Shown: positions 1-5,658 of the stretch, one piece after another
Layout: the number at the start of each line of letters is the position of its first letter
Position numbering within the stretch: position 1 is the stretch's first letter
DNA from: Bacteroidales bacterium UBA4353
GTDB taxonomy: Bacteria > Bacteroidota > Bacteroidia > Bacteroidales > Paludibacteraceae
Assembly: GCA_002394025.1 (NCBI GenBank)
Contig: DGSV01000003.1
Span: forward strand, 1 to 5,679
Reading direction: 5' to 3'
Length of the DNA: 5,679 nt
Made by a program: the position numbers and the translations under genes
The notes under the pieces: model-generated
Database searches by the model: none
Seen by the model: only the letters and a program-made list of their open reading frames with translations
What the model was told of the DNA's origin: nothing

Positions 1-4
1 CGAT

Positions 5-69
5 GAAAAGCACTGTGTGCTTTTCTGCGCTCGGCTGCGCAGCAGACGCTTTTAAGCGAAGCGCAAAAG
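5..69. repeat. Cluster of short palindromes (intergenic repeat)
   Basis: A perfect 9-bp stem with a 3-nt loop lies at 5-13/17-25 (GAAAAGCAC / GTGCTTTTC). It is followed by TGCGC 26-30 / GCGCA 37-41 and by CGCTT 47-51 / AAGCG 54-58. TGCGCT (26-31) can also pair at longer range with AGCGCA (60-65), so alternative folds exist. The first hairpin could be the terminator of a gene to the left of the window, but its T-run is inside the stem rather than after it, so I prefer a repetitive palindromic intergenic element. No open reading frame of merit overlaps it. Confidence 0.45.
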
Positions 70-172
70 AACACCTTAATCAGGCGTGTCCCATTGCCGT
101 GTCAAGTCATGAGCAAAGAGCAAAGACTTGTGTCGCGTTAAATAGAAAAATATGAAAATATGAAAATTTTTC

Positions 173-300
173 TACCCCTCCGGCACTGCGTGCCACCTCC
201 CCTTCCAAAGGCAGGGGAGGAGCTGCTCCGCCAACAAAGCCACGGCGAAGAATAGCCGTGTCAAAAACTCCTCCCCTGTCGAAGAAATGGGAGAAGTGGC
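173..300. repeat. Complex inverted-repeat element (REP/MITE-like)
   Basis: Nested palindromes are visible: GGCAC 182-186 / GTGCC 190-194; CCTCCCCT 196-203 / AGGGGAGG 213-220 with a 9-nt loop; and CACGGC 241-246 / GCCGTG 255-260. On a larger scale AGGGGAGGAG (213-222) is the reverse complement of CTCCTCCCCT (268-277). GCCACCTCC (192-200) imperfectly matches the reverse complement of the right end, which finishes AGAAGTGGC at 292-300. The whole unit can therefore fold as one branched structure. C- and G-run intergenic repeats of this kind are common in bacterial genomes and often produce spurious short proteins. No transposase is present, so this would be a non-autonomous element or a structured repeat. 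Confidence 0.6.
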
Positions 301-329
301 TGGCGCTAATCAATGTCAATAATATAAAC

Positions 330-365
330 AATCCTCTCTGCAACAAGCCTGTTGCAGGGAGGATT
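330..365. terminator. Terminator-like hairpin, diverged copy of the one after rny
   Basis: A 16-bp stem (330-345 / 350-365, one G-T wobble) closes a 4-nt loop AGCC. Its inner part, CTGCAACAA...TTGCAGGGA, closely matches the hairpin at 3162-3205 beside the rny stop, while the outer stem differs yet remains paired. It stands 48 bp from the second copy of the rny 3' end (TAA complement at 426-428), as the real terminator stands from the real gene. The flanks are A/T-rich on both sides but lack a long uridine tract. I read it as the old rny terminator, now separated from rny by the cassette. Confidence 0.65.
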
Positions 366-373
366 TTGCGTAA

Positions 374-453
374 TTGTGAATTTGCTGTTTATATCAGGTA
401 AATATCCCCGTTAGAAGAACATGTTTTATTTTGCGTAGCTTACTGCCCGTGTC
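374..453. repeat. Direct repeat, left copy: duplicated rny 3' end plus downstream DNA
   Basis: Positions 414-453 are identical over 40 bp to 3244-3283, which hold the last codons and stop of rny and the first bases after it. Positions 374-413 match 3205-3243 with about seven mismatches and one indel (CCCC versus CCC). Read on the minus strand the copy still encodes T-R-A-V-S-Y-A-K-stop, the RNase Y C-terminus. At 454 the similarity ends abruptly, whereas on the other side it fades gradually into the terminator. The two copies are in the same orientation and bracket the three unknown genes. This is what an attachment-site duplication or recombination scar at a gene 3' end would leave. Confidence 0.85.
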
Positions 454-505
454 GGCAACATATTCATGCAAGATGGTCGTATGAAAAATACAACAAAGTG
501 TTGCC
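454..505. repeat. Short inverted repeat abutting the cassette boundary
   Basis: GGCAACA at 454-460 and its reverse complement TGTTGCC at 499-505 flank a 38-nt interval. The left arm begins exactly at the first base where identity with the rny 3' end is lost, and the right arm overlaps the -33 region of the candidate cassette promoter. It may be a recombinase- or regulator-binding site, but 7 bp is short enough to occur by chance. Confidence 0.3.
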
Positions 506-530
506 ATATTAAAAAAAAATACTACTTTTG
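500..530 (+). promoter_or_regulatory. Candidate Bacteroidota promoter for the three-gene cassette
   Basis: The -7 box TACTTTTG (523-530) fits TAnnTTTG exactly. A -33 element GTTG (500-503, three of four matches to TTTG) lies 19 bp upstream, the usual spacing. Transcription would begin near 535-540, giving a leader of roughly 125 nt before the ATG at 663. A second -7-like box, TATCTTTG (651-658), sits directly before that ATG but has only TTAT at its -33 position and would yield a nearly leaderless mRNA, so I rank it lower. Confidence 0.55.
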
Positions 531-662
531 CATATCGCTATAAGTATATCTAAGACACACTTTTGCAACACAATAGCTGTTCTGTATGAAGATAGGGTCT
601 CGTTGCCTGAAAAAGATTTTAATAAAATTATTACAAATACTATAAATACTTATCTTTGTAGC

Positions 663-2108
663 ATGAAAAGACTGCATCATAAAGAGCGTCGTGTAATTGT
701 TTTATTTACACTTATTTTTGCTTATACTTTTTCAGTATGGGCTGAATCGGAGCCTATATCTATTCCACGGGATTCAGTGCCTGAAAATCATTTGGCATGG
801 TTGGGTCTGTGCGGACCTGTTGCCGAAATGACAGAATACGATTATTCTCATTACGGAAAAAAAATCTGCCGCTTTGACAAGCACGGGCGTCTTATAGAGT
901 ATATCGAATACAATCAGCCATTTTCTGACCATGGAGGTTGCGTTTTTGGGCTTGTAGCTCATTATCGGTATGCTTATACCGAGGAAGGGAAAATGATTTT
1001 CGAGGAAACCTACAACGTTGATTATAACACAGTAGATGAGTTTGCTGACATAACACTTGAACTTTTCCCTAAACAAAGTCTTGAAGAAAATCTCATGGAG
1101 CAGGCAATGGTAGAGTATGGCGATAGTACTTACTGTTTTGGCGAATGGACTTCAAGTGGGAATGTGCAACACTACAAAGGCGTACGCTATGATAGCTATG
1201 GCAACTGGCTTGAACAGGTTGAGGCTAATCTGGACACATCCACCAACGCACAGGTTTATGTGCGTGAAATAAAATACTACAAAGATATTGATTTGCTGAA
1301 CCTTCCTGTCGGCACAAAGTCCGTCACCAACGAATGGATGGCGGATGATAGGTCATGGCGAAACCGCTATGATTTTGACAAAGACGGCAACCTCACTTCT
1401 TTCCGCTCATGGGTTGGAGAAAAATCGAAAGCAGATAGTTGGGAACACCTTTTTGAATGGTCTGCCGAAAACGATGAAGGATTGGGAAGCGACTATATCG
1501 TTGCAGATGATGGCAAAAAAAGCAAAGATGTAAAAAGAAAGATAGATTATTGGACAGTACCGATTGGCGAACTAACAATACTGCCCGACGATATCAACGA
1601 GAAGAATGGTTTTGGATTGATATTCAATTATATGGGCTATGTGTTTGAGGGCGATCTATATCCGCTACATAACGGATTGTGGGTTGTGCTGAATTATTGG
1701 TGCTTAGATGAAATGGACGGAATATATCTTGACGAAGAGGATGAAAACAGTGAACCTGTTCCCGCTTCCACCCGCTACAAGAATCCTTTTGCAGGCATGC
1801 GCTATCCGATTATCAAGACAGATTCTGTCAGTTTCAGTACTCGTAACTATGGCAACCAGACCATCAATCTATATCAGTCTTCGGACGGCAAGAAAGTACG
1901 TAGTCGTCTGAAAGTCCAATGTTCATTAGACGTTCTTGACGCCGACCCTGAAACGCGGCGGTTATTTGTCAAAACAAACCCTAGCGATGATTGTTGGGGT
2001 GAACCGCAGACTGAAGAAGAAAAAGAATGGATACATCCTTTTGTGGCGGTCAAAGGATGGATAGACGAAGAATGGGTGTGCGCCAACCTTTTAACGACTT
2101 GCCCCTAA
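663..2108 (+). CDS. Exported protein with YD-like repeats, unknown function
   Basis: I do not recognise a named family. With the ATG at 663 the product is 481 aa and opens with a clear Sec signal peptide: basic n-region (K2-R10), hydrophobic stretch V11-F23, and an A-x-A-like site S-V-W-A27 before E28. There is no lipobox cysteine, so the protein is probably periplasmic or secreted. The frame remains open upstream to a TTG at 528, but that codon falls inside the promoter box and would bury the signal peptide, so I reject it. Three segments resemble RHS/YD repeats, with F/Y-D-x-x-G-R/N-x: about residues 69-84 (FDKHGRL), 174-190 (YDSYGNW) and 236-250 (FDKDGNL). An acidic linker (349-363) leads to a C-terminal domain (about 380-481) with cysteines 420, 444, 473 and 480 and a Trp-rich tail (GWIDEEWVC); an SH3-like barrel is my guess. 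The early part is visibly more A/T-rich than the rny operon, as transferred DNA might be. The next gene starts 10 bp after the stop. Confidence 0.8.
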   Translation: MKRLHHKERRVIVLFTLIFAYTFSVWAESEPISIPRDSVPENHLAWLGLCGPVAEMTEYDYSHYGKKICRFDKHGRLIEYIEYNQPFSDHGGCVFGLVAHYRYAYTEEGKMIFEETYNVDYNTVDEFADITLELFPKQSLEENLMEQAMVEYGDSTYCFGEWTSSGNVQHYKGVRYDSYGNWLEQVEANLDTSTNAQVYVREIKYYKDIDLLNLPVGTKSVTNEWMADDRSWRNRYDFDKDGNLTSFRSWVGEKSKADSWEHLFEWSAENDEGLGSDYIVADDGKKSKDVKRKIDYWTVPIGELTILPDDINEKNGFGLIFNYMGYVFEGDLYPLHNGLWVVLNYWCLDEMDGIYLDEEDENSEPVPASTRYKNPFAGMRYPIIKTDSVSFSTRNYGNQTINLYQSSDGKKVRSRLKVQCSLDVLDADPETRRLFVKTNPSDDCWGEPQTEEEKEWIHPFVAVKGWIDEEWVCANLLTTCP

Positions 2109-2118
2109 AAAATAATCC

Positions 2119-2739
2119 ATGAGTACGATTTTTTGGCTCATAGTGATTATAGCGATTGTGCTATACTACCGTAAGCGCAAGAAAGAGAATGGGCACACGT
2201 CGGAGAGTTCGCCAGAGCCTCCGTCGTCAAATAATGAGCAGCCCAAGTCCCAAAATCCGATGAATGAAACGGAACAACCACAGAATCATCAGTCAGGTAT
2301 TCAGATGCATGACCGAGTGGTGTGGCAGGATGATATGCGCAAATTATGGTTCGATGGCAACACGCTCAAACTTAGATACCGCGGAAAGGACTACACCTTT
2401 AGCTCGCACGGCTATGAACCGATGGCAATAATCTTGAAGCGCGGCGAGGCGGTAGTCTATATCCATAACTCGTTCGACGTAGAGCACGAATGCAAACAGT
2501 TTCGCAAGAATTCGAACTATCGGTGCTGTACGATCACCGGTAGGCTGCACGACGCCAAACATTTCTGCTTGTTGCTGACCACAGCGATTGACGACGGCTA
2601 CGATTGGCAGATAGACGAGTTGGAACGCAGGGTGGATGAGCAGACGCGCTTTGAGACGCGCGAGGTATGGTATAAAGAAAACGGCATTGATTATCTCTTT
2701 CTGCGGCAACGACCCGAAGACCCAACTCCGACAACTTAA
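2119..2739 (+). CDS. Membrane-tethered protein with a soluble C-terminal domain, unknown function
   Basis: This 206-aa protein matches no family I can name. Residues 4-17 form one hydrophobic helix followed by a basic cluster (RKRKK, 18-22), which predicts an N-terminal anchor with the remainder in the cytoplasm by the positive-inside rule. Residues 24-62 are a Ser/Pro/Gln/Asn-rich, probably disordered linker. Residues about 63-200 form a mixed alpha/beta domain beginning RVVWQDDMRKLWFDG, containing a Cys-Cys pair (136-137) and a charged stretch ELERRVDEQTRFETREVW (167-184). No catalytic motif stands out. It begins 10 bp after the preceding stop, so it is almost certainly cotranscribed and may share a complex with the exported protein. 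The ATG at 2119 is chosen because it keeps the anchor helix and fits the spacing. Confidence 0.8.
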   Translation: MSTIFWLIVIIAIVLYYRKRKKENGHTSESSPEPPSSNNEQPKSQNPMNETEQPQNHQSGIQMHDRVVWQDDMRKLWFDGNTLKLRYRGKDYTFSSHGYEPMAIILKRGEAVVYIHNSFDVEHECKQFRKNSNYRCCTITGRLHDAKHFCLLLTTAIDDGYDWQIDELERRVDEQTRFETREVWYKENGIDYLFLRQRPEDPTPTT

Positions 2740-2785
2740 CCTCACAAAACTACATGGCAAACGCATAATATAGTAGTGAAACTCT

Positions 2786-3151
2786 ATGAATAAACTCCTG
2801 TCTTATATTATTCCGGCAGCCATTGTCATCGTGGCTGTTCTGCTGTATTTCTTTATTCCTGCTATCAACGAATGGGTGCTTCAGATATGCAAAGGCTGGA
2901 GAGGTATGCTCATACTCTTCGCTGTTGGCGTCTTGCTGACGATATATTATGCGGTAATGATGGGTTTTAGAGGCAAGATGCTTGGGTATGCCATAGCGGT
3001 TATTATCTTTACCGCAACTTGTATCTGGCTGTTAGCCAACTGGGAATGGTTCACGACAATGTTGGAAACACATCTCGGTGTTTGGGGCATGACCGGTGTG
3101 CTGATTTTCCTCATCGCTATAGTAGGGATATGTATGTTGATATTATTTTAA
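2786..3151 (+). CDS. Small four-helix integral membrane protein, unknown function
   Basis: This is a 121-aa, almost entirely hydrophobic protein with four likely membrane helices at about residues 6-24, 40-59, 65-84 and 101-120. Short loops carry the charges (K36, R39, R62, K64) and a Trp-rich segment (WLLANWEW, 81-88). It ends within the last helix (ICMLILF-stop), which leaves both termini on the same side. I see no family signature; proteins of this type include accessory subunits, holin-like proteins and immunity proteins, and nothing here separates these options. It lies 46 bp after the preceding gene with no good promoter between, so it is probably the third gene of the same operon. The hairpin at 3162-3205 follows the stop by 10 bp. 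Confidence 0.75.
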   Translation: MNKLLSYIIPAAIVIVAVLLYFFIPAINEWVLQICKGWRGMLILFAVGVLLTIYYAVMMGFRGKMLGYAIAVIIFTATCIWLLANWEWFTTMLETHLGVWGMTGVLIFLIAIVGICMLILF

Positions 3152-3161
3152 CATCAATATT

Positions 3162-3205
3162 AATCAGCAATCCCTGCAACAAACTGGTTGCAGGGATTGC
3201 TGATT
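3162..3205. terminator. Strong bidirectional terminator hairpin between cassette and rny
   Basis: A perfect 19-bp stem (3162-3180 / 3187-3205, AATCAGCAATCCC...) closes a 6-nt loop AAACTG. It lies between two convergent genes, 10 bp after the plus-strand stop and 50 bp after the minus-strand rny stop, and so can serve both. The tracts after it are A/T-rich but short of a classic U-run (TTTGTGAATAT on plus; TAATATTGATG on minus). It is homologous to the hairpin at 330-365. Confidence 0.8.
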
Positions 3206-3283
3206 TGTGAATATACTGATTGTAACAGTTAAATATCCCGTTTGAAGAACATGTTTTATTTTGCGTAGCTTACTGCCCGTGTC
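3205..3283. repeat. Direct repeat, right copy, overlapping the rny 3' end
   Basis: This is the partner of 374-453; the exact 40-bp core is 3244-3283. It covers the last codons of rny, the TAA at 3256-3258 and the region between the stop and the hairpin. The identity breaks off at 3284, inside rny. The offset between copies is 2830 bp in the core and 2831 bp outside it. Because rny reads through this copy, the functional gene now uses the cassette-proximal version of its own 3' end and terminator. Confidence 0.85.
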
Positions 3284-4785
3284 TCGCGTATGACGGTAAT
3301 TTTGACCTGTCCGGGGTATGTCATCTCGTCCTGTATGCGCTTTGCGATGTCGTATGAGAGTACTTCCGTTTCTTTGTCATCCATCTTGTCGGCTCCGACT
3401 ATCACGCGCAGTTCACGACCTGCCTGTATGGCATATGTTTTGATAACTCCGGGATATGATAGCGCGAGGTTTTCAAGGTCGTTAAGGCGTTTGATATACG
3501 CTTCCACAATCTCGCGTCTTGCACCTGGTCTTGCTCCTGATATTGCGTCGCAGGCTTGCACGATGGGCGCAATGAGAGTTTCCATTTCTATCTCGTCATG
3601 GTGCGCTCCTATAGCGTTGCAAATCTCGGGTTTCTCATTATACTTCTTTGCGAGGTTCATGCCTAGTATGGCGTGTGGTAGTTCTGGGTCGTCATCGGGC
3701 ACTTTACCAATGTCGTGCAGCAGTCCGGCGCGTTTTGCTTTCTTGGGGTTAAGTCCCAGTTCAGAAGCCATGGCAGCGCAGAGGTTTGCCGTTTCACGTG
3801 CGTGCTGGAGCAAGTTCTGACCGTATGAGGAGCGGTATTTCATTTTACCCACCAGTCGCACCAATTCCGGATGCAACCCGTGAATGCCGAGGTCTATGGT
3901 AGTGCGTTTACCTGTCTCTATGATTTCTTCCTCGACCTGTTTGCGTACTTTGGCTACCACTTCTTCGATGCGTGCAGGGTGTATGCGTCCGTCGGTAACG
4001 AGCTGGTGCAGAGCCAGTCGTGCTATCTCGCGGCGTACGGGGTCGAAAGCCGATAGTACTATGGCTTCCGGAGTGTCGTCAACAACTATTTCGACACCTG
4101 TTGCGGCTTCCAAGGCTCGGATGTTACGTCCTTCGCGACCTATGATGCGCCCCTTGACTTCGTCAGAGTCGATGTGGAATATGGTGACAGAGTTTTCTAT
4201 CGCTGCTTCCGTGGCTATGCGCTGGATGGTGTTGATAACGATTTTCTTAGCCTCTTTGTTGGCATTCATTTTCGCCTCTTCCATGATTTCGTTGATGTAA
4301 CTCATGGCGTCGGTTCGCGCTTCGTCTTTGAGTGATTCTACGAGCTGGTTACGTGCCTGCTCTGCCGACATGCCCGATATGGCTTCGAGCTGTTCTTGCG
4401 CCTGGAAGCGCATACGCTCCACTTCACGACTTTTTGTTTCGAGCACTTGTCGTTGGTTTTCGAGGTTTTCCTTGCTGCCGGCAAGTTCCGCCTGTTGGCG
4501 TTGCAGTTCGCTCTGGCGCTGGTTGAGTTCGTTCTGGCGTTGGTTGAGTTTCTGCTCGCGTTGCTGCTGTTGCTGCTGGTGTTGCTGGACTTTTTTGTCG
4601 TATTCTGTCTGGAGCGATTGTATGTGCTCCTTGGCCTCAAGAATCTTATTTTTCTTGATGAATTCGGCTTCAGCTTTAGCTTCTTTGAGGGTTTGCCGCC
4701 GCACGTATTTATTAATCAGGTAGCACAGTAGTGCTCCTAATAACATGCTGACTATGGCAATGATGATTGTTGTCAGTTGTTCCAT
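3256..4785 (-). CDS. rny: Ribonuclease Y
   Basis: RNase Y is a membrane-anchored endoribonuclease that initiates mRNA decay and processing. The 509-aa length is normal for the family and the domains appear in the expected order: an N-terminal membrane helix (about 5-24); a long coiled coil (about 30-170); a KH RNA-binding domain (about 199-262) with the GxxG loop as G216-R-E-G219 in KGRIIGREGRNIR; and an HD domain (about 325-418) with H328, the H357-D358 pair in LLHDIGK, H371, H395/H396 and D413 as likely metal ligands. A C-terminal domain ends AVSYAK. The coiled coil contains a Gln-rich segment (66-78) and heptads LNQRQNE, LNQRQSE, LQRQQAE (80-100). It is the last gene of a zapB-like/zapA/rny operon, 61 bp after zapA, with no consensus promoter in that gap. 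Its last codons are duplicated at 414-453. Confidence 0.97.
   Translation of the reverse strand: MEQLTTIIIAIVSMLLGALLCYLINKYVRRQTLKEAKAEAEFIKKNKILEAKEHIQSLQTEYDKKVQQHQQQQQQREQKLNQRQNELNQRQSELQRQQAELAGSKENLENQRQVLETKSREVERMRFQAQEQLEAISGMSAEQARNQLVESLKDEARTDAMSYINEIMEEAKMNANKEAKKIVINTIQRIATEAAIENSVTIFHIDSDEVKGRIIGREGRNIRALEAATGVEIVVDDTPEAIVLSAFDPVRREIARLALHQLVTDGRIHPARIEEVVAKVRKQVEEEIIETGKRTTIDLGIHGLHPELVRLVGKMKYRSSYGQNLLQHARETANLCAAMASELGLNPKKAKRAGLLHDIGKVPDDDPELPHAILGMNLAKKYNEKPEICNAIGAHHDEIEMETLIAPIVQACDAISGARPGARREIVEAYIKRLNDLENLALSYPGVIKTYAIQAGRELRVIVGADKMDDKETEVLSYDIAKRIQDEMTYPGQVKITVIRETRAVSYAK
4511..4589 (-). repeat. In-frame 21-bp tandem repeat and CAG/CAA tract within rny
   Basis: Two adjacent 21-bp units (4511-4531 and 4532-4552, core TCTGGCG(C/T)TGGTTGAGTT) encode the repeated heptads of the coiled coil; a third, more diverged unit precedes them (about 4492-4510). 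Beside them 4561-4589 is a run of CTG/TTG triplets (glutamine on the coding strand). Unit lengths are multiples of three, so slippage would lengthen or shorten the stalk in whole heptads or single glutamines without breaking the frame. Confidence 0.6.
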
Positions 4786-4846
4786 GTGAATTGTGTTGTT
4801 AGACGTTGGACATCGATGCCGTGTCCTTGCCTGAAGTTCGTGGATT

Positions 4847-5188
4847 TTAATTAAAGATTAATGTTTCCTCTTTAGGGGCGATGAGTTTTTCGATACGTTT
4901 TTCGATTTGCTCTACGCTTCTCACCAGAGGTTTTGCGCTTTCCTGTTGCCTTTCGCGCAGCAGTTCCGCGGCTGTGTAAAACGCTGTGAGAACCCACAAT
5001 TCTTCAACTGACTTGGTAGGATGTATAGTGCTTAGTCTATCGTATGTCTGCTTAATACTGTCATTGGCTTTTAGGAATATTCCTCGCTCTGCTGCGTCAA
5101 CGCCATTGAGGCGCACAGTGTACAAATCCGCAAGACGGAGTTGCATGCTTATGTGCTCGTTATCAGTATTTTTGTCCTTGTTAGCCAT
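4847..5188 (-). CDS. zapA: Cell division protein ZapA
   Basis: ZapA binds FtsZ and bundles protofilaments, stabilising the Z-ring at midcell. The 113-aa product has the family layout: an N-terminal globular part with the pattern I-x-M-Q-L-R-L-A-D-x-Y-T-V-R-L (13-27) and an E-R-G-I-F-x-K-A stretch (34-41), an L-x-V-L-T-A-F-Y-T-A-A-E-L helix (64-76), and a C-terminal coiled coil (about 77-104) used for dimerisation. It is a little longer than typical Bacteroidota ZapA because of a polar head (MANKDKNTDNEH); M15 is a possible internal start but would cut into the first strand. It lies 46 bp after the upstream coiled-coil gene and 61 bp before rny, with no promoter consensus in either gap. The assignment rests on pattern and context. 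Confidence 0.88.
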   Translation of the reverse strand: MANKDKNTDNEHISMQLRLADLYTVRLNGVDAAERGIFLKANDSIKQTYDRLSTIHPTKSVEELWVLTAFYTAAELLRERQQESAKPLVRSVEQIEKRIEKLIAPKEETLIFN

Positions 5189-5234
5189 TAGTATTGTCCG
5201 TGTTTGACTATTGTGTTGCCATGCGTGGCAAGTG

Positions 5235-5528
5235 CTATTGCAACGATTCTATGCAGCGGTCTATATCCTTGATGAGTCGTGCTATTGTCATTTTGGCATT
5301 TTGCCGCTGTTGAGGATCGGCGCTAGTCAGCGCATTGGCTACTTGCAGTTTCTTGTTATCCTGTTCCAGTTTTTGATTTTTGGCTTGAACTTCGTGCAGA
5401 TTAGCTTTTAATTCGCGTATTTCCTCGCGCAACTTATCGTTCTGCTCCTGCAGGGTGAGGTATCGTGTCTCCAGTCTGTCGAAGCGGCGTTCAAGTCGTG
5501 ATGCTAAATCTCGGTAGTTGTATGCCAT
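5235..5528 (-). CDS. Small coiled-coil protein, ZapB-like, first gene of the zapA-rny operon
   Basis: The 97-aa product is mostly one amphipathic coiled coil (about residues 8-64: LASRLERRFDRLETRYLTL, then DKLREEIRELKANL and QKLEQDNKKLQ), followed by a polar break (SADPQQRQN) and a C-terminal helix TIARLIKDIDRCIESL (81-96). It has no membrane segment or signal peptide. The size, fold and position directly before zapA fit a ZapB-type partner, which in Enterobacteria links ZapA to the division apparatus; coiled coils give little sequence identity, so orthology is inferred from context. The ATG at 5526-5528 is the natural start, about 40 bp below the -7 box at 5569-5576. It is the promoter-proximal gene of the operon. 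Confidence 0.85.
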   Translation of the reverse strand: MAYNYRDLASRLERRFDRLETRYLTLQEQNDKLREEIRELKANLHEVQAKNQKLEQDNKKLQVANALTSADPQQRQNAKMTIARLIKDIDRCIESLQ

Positions 5529-5568
5529 CGTGGTTGATTGTAAGGTTTTCTACTTGTTATACAACTTA

Positions 5569-5600
5569 CAAAGTTATGATTTTTTTTTCTAATTACCAAA
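5569..5600 (-). promoter_or_regulatory. Promoter of the zapB-like/zapA/rny operon
   Basis: On the minus strand a -33 box TTTG (5600-5597) is followed after 20 bp by the -7 box TAACTTTG (5576-5569), matching TAnnTTTG. The spacer includes a nine-A run. Transcription would begin near 5562-5564, leaving a leader of about 35 nt. The promoter is back to back with that of the tRNA gene. Confidence 0.8.
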
Positions 5601-5616
5601 AAAGTGCATAAAAAGT

Positions 5617-5647
5617 TTTGATATGTGAAAAATTATGCATACCTTTG
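5617..5647 (+). promoter_or_regulatory. Promoter of the tRNA gene
   Basis: TTTG (5617-5620), a 19-bp spacer and TACCTTTG (5640-5647) fit the Bacteroidota sigma-ABfr consensus exactly. The predicted start is near 5652-5654, so the tRNA would have a 5' leader of only about 5 nt. The last four bases of the -7 box are the left end of a perfect 14-bp palindrome, TTTGCAATTGCAAA (5644-5657). Confidence 0.85.
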
Positions 5648-5658
5648 CAATTGCAAAT

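Noticed and set aside
1..330. CRISPR array
   Set aside because: The repeated stretches are palindromes of unequal spacing with no regular repeat-spacer unit.
107..346. 79-aa minus-strand open frame
   Set aside because: It runs through the inverted-repeat element and the hairpin; its peptide (PPLPLEGEVARSAGG) is the kind of spurious product such repeats give.
528..662. TTG start giving a 526-aa form of the first cassette protein
   Set aside because: The TTG is part of the -7 box, and the extra 45 residues would precede a clear signal peptide beginning at the ATG at 663.
663..2108. RHS-type toxin with a downstream immunity gene
   Set aside because: The YD-like motifs are few, there is no RHS core boundary motif or toxin domain, and the protein is short; the toxin/immunity reading is not supported.
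2344..2766. 140-aa minus-strand frame opposite the tethered protein
   Set aside because: It overlaps a better-supported gene with operon spacing and has no promoter or recognisable domain.
3290..4731. Several plus-strand open frames opposite rny
   Set aside because: They are antisense shadows of a well-supported gene, with Ser/Leu/Cys-rich low-complexity translations.
4786..4846. 6S RNA or other small RNA between zapA and rny
   Set aside because: The gap is only 61 nt, too short for 6S RNA; it has just a weak 5-bp stem (4808-4812/4822-4826).
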